Source: Alphaproteobacteria bacterium HGW-Alphaproteobacteria-13 | Lineage (GTDB): Bacteria; Pseudomonadota; Alphaproteobacteria; Sphingomonadales; Sphingomonadaceae | Length of the DNA: 10,802 bases | Assembly: GCA_002842935.1 (NCBI GenBank) | Contig: PHEM01000083.1 | Coordinates: forward strand, 1-10,802 | Direction of reading: 5' to 3' | In this document: positions 6,559 through 10,802 of the stretch, in pieces | Numbering within the stretch: position 1 is the stretch's first letter | Layout of the letters: every line of letters begins with the position of its first letter | The notes under the pieces: model-generated | The model's database searches: none | What the model saw: only the letters and a program-made list of their open reading frames with translations | Told to the model about the DNA's origin: nothing | Translations under genes and position numbers: made by a program

Positions 6559-7184
6559 TCGACCTGTTCATCTCCGCCTTCGTCACGCTGTTCGTGGTCA
6601 TCGACCCGCCCGGCTGCGCGCCCATCTATGCCAGCCTGACTTCGGGCGCGAACGCGGCGCAGCGGCGCGCGATGGCGGTGCGCGCCGTGCTGATCGCCAG
6701 CTTCATCCTGATCTTCTTCGCGATGTTCGGCGAGGCGTTGCTCAGCTTCCTGCACATCGATCTCGACAGCTTTCGCATCGCGGGCGGGATCATGCTGTTC
6801 ATGATCGCCATCGACATGGTGTTCGAAAAGCGCACCGAACGGCGCGAGCAGCGCGCCGAAAAGGTGAAGGCGACGCCGGAGGTCGAGGATGTGTCGGTCT
6901 TTCCCATGGCGATGCCGATGCTGGCAGGACCGGGATCGATCGCGTCGGTGATGCTGCTGGTGTCGCAGAACAGCGGGCTGGACCGCGCCTTCGTCATCTT
7001 TGGCGCGCTGCTGCTCGTCCTCGTCATCACGCTGGCGGCGTTGCTGAGCGCGGGACCGCTGATGCGGCTGATCGGCAACAAGGGCGAGGCGGTCATCACG
7101 CGTCTGCTGGGCGTCCTGCTCGCGGCGCTGGCGGCGCAGTTCGTGATCGACGGGCTGAAGGCGAGCTTTCCGACGCTGGCGTAA
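6555..7184 (+). CDS. MarC family (UPF0056) integral membrane protein
   Basis: This 209-residue inner-membrane protein has six predicted membrane segments, at roughly 4-20, 43-60, 73-90, 116-136, 145-165 and 180-200. A charged cytoplasmic-type loop (EKRTERREQRAEK, about 91-103) splits it into two halves. Family signatures are VVIDPPGCAPIY (14-25) and MAMPMLAGPGSIASV (118-132), the paired DP-G and PG motifs of MarC proteins. Despite the name, E. coli MarC was shown not to mediate multiple antibiotic resistance, and the family's substrate is unknown. Its ATG overlaps the preceding stop (ATGA) and no ribosome binding site is visible, which points to coupled translation. Its TAA ends 3 nt before the end of the opposing antitoxin gene, and no terminator is seen between them. 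Confidence 0.92.
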   Translation: MIDLFISAFVTLFVVIDPPGCAPIYASLTSGANAAQRRAMAVRAVLIASFILIFFAMFGEALLSFLHIDLDSFRIAGGIMLFMIAIDMVFEKRTERREQRAEKVKATPEVEDVSVFPMAMPMLAGPGSIASVMLLVSQNSGLDRAFVIFGALLLVLVITLAALLSAGPLMRLIGNKGEAVITRLLGVLLAALAAQFVIDGLKASFPTLA

Positions 7185-7187
7185 ACT

Positions 7188-7529
7188 CTATGCGAGATCG
7201 TCGAGTCCGACCCCCAGCGCGTCGGCCAACTTGCGCAGCGTAGCCACCGAGCCGGTCGACCGCCCCGCTTCGATATCGGCGATCTGCACACGATTGACGC
7301 CGGATGCCGTGGCCAGCGCCTGCTGTGTCAGCCCGCGAAGATCGCGATAGACACGCAGCGGCCTTTCCCCGGCAATCAGGCGTTTCGCAAATTCGCCGGG
7401 AATGCGTTCGTCCGCACCGGACGCCAGATCGGCCTTCACCCGGTCATAGACATGAAGGTCGGAAAGCGCCTCGGCCGCTTCCCGGAGGCGATCATATTCC
7501 TCCTGCGGGATCGTCACCATCTTGTTCAT
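7188..7529 (-). CDS. Xre-family helix-turn-helix antitoxin of a type II toxin-antitoxin pair
   Basis: This 113-residue protein probably neutralises the adjacent RelE/ParE-type toxin and represses the shared promoter. The N-terminal part (1-50; YDRLREAAEALSDLHVYD, then ERIPGEFAKRLIAGE) is the helical region seen in such antitoxins. The C-terminal part (about 58-112) is an Xre/HipB-type helix-turn-helix: LRGLTQQALATASGVNRVQIADIEAGR, with TLRKLADALGV. The start is clear: AAGGAG at 7541-7536 lies 6 nt before the ATG at 7529, and its first A is the last base of the toxin stop codon. A longer frame from a TTG at 7544 starts inside that stop and is unlikely. The toxin-first order is like higBA-type modules. 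The gene converges on marC with a 3-nt gap. Confidence 0.88.
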   Translation of the reverse strand: MNKMVTIPQEEYDRLREAAEALSDLHVYDRVKADLASGADERIPGEFAKRLIAGERPLRVYRDLRGLTQQALATASGVNRVQIADIEAGRSTGSVATLRKLADALGVGLDDLA

Positions 7530-7540
7530 AGCGCACTCCT

Positions 7541-7792
7541 TCAATCGTAGACGCTGCCGCGAGGACCGACCTCCAGAACGTCGAGGATCACGCCGTCATC
7601 CATGATGACGCGCCAGTCTCCGACCCTCAACCGAATGCCTTCCCGGCCCTTCAGCTTCGTCGTCACCTTGTTCGCGAGCGATGCGGGATCGGACGCATAT
7701 TGCTCGATCTTCGAAACGATCAGGGCCGATATATTCGTGGGCATCCGCCTGAGCGACTTGATGGCGGTGCGGCTATATGTGATCGGCTTCAC
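7541..7792 (-). CDS. RelE/ParE-family toxin
   Basis: This 83-residue basic protein has the layout of RelE/ParE-type toxins. An N-terminal KPITYSRTAIKSLRRMP leads into a helix (KIEQYASDP), then LKGREGIRLRVGDWRVI, where the conserved arginines sit, and a final strand DVLEVGPRGSVYD. RelE-like members cut mRNA on the ribosome while ParE-like members inhibit gyrase; the sequence alone does not decide which. I chose GTG at 7792 because family members typically start with MK before the first strand. A GTG at 7816 would add eight residues lying within the promoter repeats. Neither start has a ribosome binding site. The toxin gene comes first and the antitoxin ribosome binding site overlaps its stop, so the two genes form one translationally linked unit. 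Confidence 0.87.
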   Translation of the reverse strand: MKPITYSRTAIKSLRRMPTNISALIVSKIEQYASDPASLANKVTTKLKGREGIRLRVGDWRVIMDDGVILDVLEVGPRGSVYD

Positions 7793-7798
7793 GCATCG

Positions 7799-7835
7799 GA
7801 TGTAGCGCAAAACCACAATGTAGTCAACCGCTACA
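7799..7835 (-). promoter_or_regulatory. Candidate toxin-antitoxin promoter with overlapping operator repeats
   Basis: On the reverse strand, TTGACT (7827-7822) lies 17 nt before TACATC (7804-7799), a good -35 and a weak -10 box. Two inverted repeats cover it. TGTAGCG (7801-7807) pairs with CGCTACA (7829-7835), a 7-bp repeat bracketing the promoter. TGTAG (7819-7823) pairs with CTACA (7831-7835) across 7 nt, overlapping the -35 box. This is what an operator bound by the Xre antitoxin would look like. The predicted transcript start, about 7 nt after the -10, falls on the toxin GTG at 7792. The repeats are seen directly; the promoter and operator roles are inferred. Confidence 0.5.
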
Positions 7836-7852
7836 TTCTTGCGCTCTCACGC

Positions 7853-7883
7853 AAAAAAAGAGCGCCGCCCGAAGGCGGCGCTC
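7853..7883 (-). terminator. Rho-independent terminator of the OmpA-family lipoprotein gene
   Basis: A perfect 10-bp GC-rich stem (7860-7869 with 7874-7883) closes on a four-base loop that reads TTCG on the reverse strand, giving the very stable C(UUCG)G tetraloop. Seven T residues follow on the reverse strand (7859-7853). It lies 28 bp past the lipoprotein stop and just upstream of the toxin-antitoxin promoter, so it insulates the toxin from read-through. The forward side has no T-run, so it works in one direction. Confidence 0.93.
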
Positions 7884-7911
7884 CCCTTTGTCCACGGGAA
7901 TGGACGAACGA

Positions 7912-8601
7912 TCAGCGCGCGGCGTTCACGTCATTCTGCGTGACGGGCGAAATGCGGATTTCGACGCGGCGGTTGCACTGATAATCGGCCTCGCTGCGTT
8001 CCGGCGCGCATTTCAGCTGCGATTCGCCATAGCCCAGCGTCGCCATGCGCGCGCGCACGACGCCGCGGCCCGCCAGATAGTCGGCGACCGACGCGGCGCG
8101 GCGTTCGGACAGGCCCTGGTTATAGGCGTCGCTGCCCGTCGAATCGGTGTGGCCATAAATGTCGATATAGGTGCTCGGATATTCGCCGAGCGTCGCGGCG
8201 ACATTGTCGAGCGCGCCCCGGAACTGGCTCTTCACCACGGCGCTGTTATGGTCGAAGGTGACGTCGCCCGGCATGTTGAGCACCAGCTGATCGCCCTGCC
8301 GCTCGACATCGATGCCGGTTCCGGCGGTGCGTTCGCGCAGCTTCTTTTCCTGCTGGTCCATATAATGGCCGATGCCGGCACCGGCGACGGCGCCGATGCC
8401 CGCGCCCAGGATTTCCTCTGTGCGGCTGTTGCGACCGCCGATCAGGTCGCCGAGCAGATAGCCGCCGACGGCGCCGCCAAGACCGCCGATCGCGGCCTTT
8501 GAAATGCGCTTTTCCCCCGTTTCGGGGTCCGTGACGCAGCCCGCCACCGTGATGGCGGCGAGGCTGGCGAGGGCAGTGAGCTTGATCGTCTTGATATTCA
8601 T
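7912..8601 (-). CDS. OmpA-family outer-membrane lipoprotein with glycine-zipper region (YiaD-like)
   Basis: This 229-residue envelope protein probably links the outer membrane to peptidoglycan. It starts with a lipoprotein signal whose lipobox is VAGC (19-22), so Cys22 is the lipidated residue. Residues about 38-80 are glycine-zipper sequence (AIGGLGGAVGGYLLGDLIGG, then ILGAGIGAVAGAGIG), which may insert in or pack on the membrane. The OmpA C-terminal domain (about 114-219) holds YGHTDSTGSDAYNQGLSERRA; Asp153 and Arg168 match the diaminopimelate-binding Asp and Arg. Two further cysteines (CAPERSEADYQC) may form a disulfide. The ATG at 8601 is preceded by AAGGGAG with 6 nt spacing; the frame stays open upstream, but that part is not family-like. 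The overall plan resembles E. coli YiaD. The gene is divergent from the CNNM-type gene and ends in a strong terminator. Confidence 0.92.
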   Translation of the reverse strand: MNIKTIKLTALASLAAITVAGCVTDPETGEKRISKAAIGGLGGAVGGYLLGDLIGGRNSRTEEILGAGIGAVAGAGIGHYMDQQEKKLRERTAGTGIDVERQGDQLVLNMPGDVTFDHNSAVVKSQFRGALDNVAATLGEYPSTYIDIYGHTDSTGSDAYNQGLSERRAASVADYLAGRGVVRARMATLGYGESQLKCAPERSEADYQCNRRVEIRISPVTQNDVNAAR

Positions 8602-8826
8602 TATTCGCTCCCTTGTTAGACGGTCCCGGCTGGTCTGCGGGCGCCGCCGCCAATGCGATAACAGTTGGCCGCGTGTCTGGTTCCCGATAGTGGATGAACG
8701 GTGGCTGAGCCAGTCGATTTCCATCCCATTGTGCTGGACCGCGCCTTTGGCCTATAGCGGCTTCATGACCGAAGCTGACAGGGACCGGGCGCCGCCGCGC
8801 CGCCCAATGATCATTAGCGCTGCCCG

Positions 8827-10149
8827 ATGACCCCCTTTCCCTGGTCGGACGTCGCGATCATCGCGATCCTGGTCCTGCTCAACGGCGTTTTCGCCATGTC
8901 CGAACTCGCGATCGTTTCGTCCCGCGATCCGCGCCTGCAAGCGGCGGAAAAGCGCGGCAGCCGCGGCGCGAAGGTCGCGCGCCAGCTCGCCGCCGATCCC
9001 GGCCGCTTCCTGTCGACGGTGCAGGTGGGCATCACGCTGATCGGCATCCTCGCGGGCGCCTATTCGGGCGCGAGCCTGGGGCGGCCGGTGGGCGAGCGGT
9101 TGCAGGCGCTGCTGGGTCTCGACGCCGAAACCGCGCTGACCGTCGGCTTTGCGGTCGTCATCGCGCTCACCACCTATGCTTCGCTGATCGCGGGCGAGCT
9201 GGTGCCCAAGCAGTTCGCGCTGCGCGCGCCCGAACGCATCGCGATCGTCGTCGCGCCGATGATGTCGTGGCTGTCGCGCGTCGCGGCCCCGCTCGTCTGG
9301 CTGCTCGACACCAGTTCGGGCCTGGTGTTCCGCCTGCTGGGTCTCAGCCGCGAATCGGAGGACCGGGTGACGGCGGAGGAGCTGCACCTGATCGTCGCCG
9401 AGGCGTCGAAGTCGGGGGTGATCGAGGAAAACGAGCGCGCGATCATCTCCGGCGTCGTCCGCCTCGCCGACCGGCCGGTGCGCGAAGTGATGACGCCGCG
9501 CAAGGATGTGGTGTGGATCGACCTGGCGCTCGACGCCGACGGCGTGCGGCAGAAGCTGCTCGACACGCCGCACAGCCGCTTGCCCGTCGCGCGCGGATCG
9601 GTCGAGAATGTCATCGGCGTCGTGCAGGCGCGCGACATCGCCTCGGCGCTGTTCCGGCGCGAGCCGCTCGACCTCGAACGGCTGATGCGGCCCGCGAAAG
9701 TGATCCATGACCAGCTCGACGCGATGGACGCGCTGGAGGAACTGCGCGCCGCCGATGTGCCGATGCTGCTCGTCCACGACGAATATGGCCATTTCGACGG
9801 GCTGGTGACGCCCGCCGACCTCTTGTCGGCGATCGCGGGCGAGTTCGCGTCGGACCAGGACATCGGCAGCGAGCCTTTCGTCACCGAGCGCGAGGACGGC
9901 AGCCTGCTGATCGCGGGATCGATGCCGGCCGACCAGATGGCGGAGCGGCTGGGGATCGACCTGGACGACGACCGCGACTATGCGACGGCGGCGGGCCATG
10001 TGCTGGCGATCCTCAAGCATCTGCCCACCGAAGGCGAGAGCTTCACCGATCGCGGCTGGCGGTTCGAGATCGTCGATATGGACGGGCGCAAGATCGACAA
10101 GCTGCTGGTCAGCGAAGCCGGGCGGCCGGGGGATGATCCGGGCGAGTGA
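8827..10149 (+). CDS. CNNM/CorC-type hemolysin-family membrane protein (DUF21, CBS pair, CorC-HlyC domain)
   Basis: This 440-residue protein belongs to the family linked to magnesium or cobalt efflux and often annotated as hemolysin. The N-terminal DUF21 membrane domain (about 5-190) has LNGVFAMSELAIVSSR (18-33), GITLIGILAGAYSG (68-81) and GELVPKQFAL (123-132). Two CBS domains follow: the first (about 215-272) starts REVMTPRKDVVWID, and the second (about 283-338) includes LLVHDEYGHFDGLVTPADLL. A C-terminal transporter-associated CorC-HlyC domain (about 350-430) includes LPTEGESFTDRGWRFEIVDMDG. The length is typical. The older hemolysin name is poorly supported, and ion transport is the better inference. 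The ATG at 8827 has no clear ribosome binding site, but overlaps (ATGA) the stop of a short upstream frame. Confidence 0.93.
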   Translation: MTPFPWSDVAIIAILVLLNGVFAMSELAIVSSRDPRLQAAEKRGSRGAKVARQLAADPGRFLSTVQVGITLIGILAGAYSGASLGRPVGERLQALLGLDAETALTVGFAVVIALTTYASLIAGELVPKQFALRAPERIAIVVAPMMSWLSRVAAPLVWLLDTSSGLVFRLLGLSRESEDRVTAEELHLIVAEASKSGVIEENERAIISGVVRLADRPVREVMTPRKDVVWIDLALDADGVRQKLLDTPHSRLPVARGSVENVIGVVQARDIASALFRREPLDLERLMRPAKVIHDQLDAMDALEELRAADVPMLLVHDEYGHFDGLVTPADLLSAIAGEFASDQDIGSEPFVTEREDGSLLIAGSMPADQMAERLGIDLDDDRDYATAAGHVLAILKHLPTEGESFTDRGWRFEIVDMDGRKIDKLLVSEAGRPGDDPGE

Positions 10150-10158
10150 TGCCCTCTT

Positions 10159-10261
10159 CGTCATGCTGAACTCGTTTCAGCATCCATGGTCTGCCCTCTC
10201 GTCTAGCGCTGCGTCGATGGAAGCGCCGGGCCATGGACCCTGAAACAAGTTCAGGGTGACG
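10159..10261. repeat. Paired-hairpin intergenic repeat (REP/BIME-like)
   Basis: Two 31-bp arms, 10159-10189 and 10231-10261, are inverted relative to each other and match at 26 of 31 positions. Each arm is also a hairpin by itself: ATGCTGAA-ctcgt-TTCAGCAT on the left and ACCCTGAA-acaag-TTCAGGGT on the right, each ending at a CCATGG towards the centre. Between the arms are 41 bp without notable structure. It sits between two converging genes, a typical REP location. I recall close relatives (GTCATGCTGAAC, GTTTCAG, CCATGG) spread through sphingomonad genomes. It may act as a two-way transcription barrier, although no T-runs are present. Confidence 0.85.
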
Positions 10262-10279
10262 ATCAGGGGAAGGTTGTGA

Positions 10280-10795
10280 TCAAAGCTCCCCGCCCAGCGC
10301 GCCATATTTCGCCTCGAACCCCGCCTTGTCGCCTCGCGCGAGATAGCCGGCCTGATCGACCAGATTGTCGCGCGCGATGCGGCCCTGAAAGGCGCCGAGC
10401 TGCGCGTCGATGGCGGCGATGTCGGTGTCGGTCCAGTCGGCGATCTGCCGGAAGCTGGTGATGCCAAGACCGTTCAGCAGGGCGGCGAGTTTCGGCCCCA
10501 CGCCTTTCAGCAGTTGCAGATTGTCCGCGCTCGCGGCGGCGGCCGGGGCGGGCGCCACGGGCGGCGGCGGGGGAGGAGGCGCGGCGGGTTCGGCGGGCTT
10601 GAAGCGCGCGGGTTCGGCGGCGACGATGTCGGGCCTAGCGGGTTCGAGCGGCTTGGCGGGTTCCGCGACGCGTGCGGCGGGTTCGGCGGGCGCGATCTCG
10701 TCGGGGCGGCGGCGCGCGAGCAGCCACCACAGGATCGCGATCGCCACGACCGCCACGATCACCGCGACGATCCAGTTTTCCTGAAGCCAGATCAT
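10280..10795 (-). CDS. Membrane-anchored helix-hairpin-helix protein
   Basis: This 171-residue protein has an N-terminal membrane anchor (about 8-26, IVAVIVAVVAIAILWWLL) followed by ARRR, so the rest should face the cytoplasm. Residues 31-90 form a long Pro/Ala-rich linker with repeated AEPA-like units and a run of seven prolines (73-79). The C-terminal domain (about 91-171) starts DNLQLLKGVGPKLAALLNGLGI, a helix-hairpin-helix, then FRQIADWTDTDIAAID and ends with a LARGDKAGFEAKYG tail. Such C-terminal domains occur alone and attached to various proteins in alphaproteobacteria; DNA binding is possible but not shown. The ATG is at 10795, and its upstream region is outside the window apart from 7 bases. 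It converges on the CNNM-type gene across the repeat element. Confidence 0.85.
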   Translation of the reverse strand: MIWLQENWIVAVIVAVVAIAILWWLLARRRPDEIAPAEPAARVAEPAKPLEPARPDIVAAEPARFKPAEPAAPPPPPPPVAPAPAAAASADNLQLLKGVGPKLAALLNGLGITSFRQIADWTDTDIAAIDAQLGAFQGRIARDNLVDQAGYLARGDKAGFEAKYGALGGEL

Positions 10796-10802
10796 GTTCG
10801 TC

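Noticed and set aside
8752..10164. Reverse-strand open frame of 470 codons opposite the CNNM-type gene
   Set aside because: The forward frame has a complete DUF21-CBS-CorC architecture. The reverse frame is low-complexity His/Arg/Gln-rich sequence typical of a shadow.
1..10802. tRNA, rRNA, riboswitch, insertion sequence or prophage genes
   Set aside because: I found no tRNA arms, rRNA segments, transposase or integrase motifs, or recognisable riboswitch cores on either strand. A covariance-model scan would be decisive.

Overview
The window looks like chromosomal DNA of a GC-rich alphaproteobacterium, most likely a member of the Sphingomonadales (Sphingomonas/Sphingopyxis-like). This rests on protein style, strong G/C third positions and three kinds of sphingomonad-type intergenic palindrome. 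The genus is inference; nothing in the window fixes it. Most of it is ordinary core and housekeeping sequence, with a small accessory toxin-antitoxin cassette and several repeat elements.

Layout. Bases 1-91 are the 3' end of a PduO-type cobalamin adenosyltransferase gene. After a long inverted repeat (96-248) comes a two-gene ergothioneine operon, egtB-egtD (320-2583), in which EgtD trimethylates histidine and EgtB adds the sulfur. It is followed by a 3-hydroxyacyl-CoA dehydrogenase of the hbd/fadB2 type (2640-3506) and argB (3574-4482). A second palindromic element (4512-4614) precedes a tightly packed, partly overlapping forward run: yggT (TTG start, 4681), folD, a secreted protein of unknown function, and marC (ends 7184).

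On the reverse strand, three bases past marC, sits a RelE/ParE-type toxin plus Xre-type antitoxin pair (7188-7792). Its promoter region carries inverted repeats and may make a leaderless toxin mRNA. Next, also on the reverse strand, is a gene for a glycine-zipper OmpA-domain lipoprotein (7912-8601) with a strong UUCG-loop terminator. Across a 225-bp divergent gap lies a CNNM/CorC-type membrane protein with CBS domains (8827-10149, forward). A third palindromic element (10159-10261) separates it from a convergent reverse gene for a membrane-anchored helix-hairpin-helix protein (10280-10795).

How the genes work together. egtB and egtD form one pathway; the toxin and antitoxin form one autoregulated unit; yggT-folD-unknown-marC are probably co-transcribed but have no obvious shared function. 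I do not see a clear new multi-gene defence or biosynthetic system. The points most worth checking are the type-II-like EgtB in a minimal egtBD operon, the toxin-antitoxin promoter layout, the secreted unknown locked between folD and marC, and the compensatory base changes in the third repeat.
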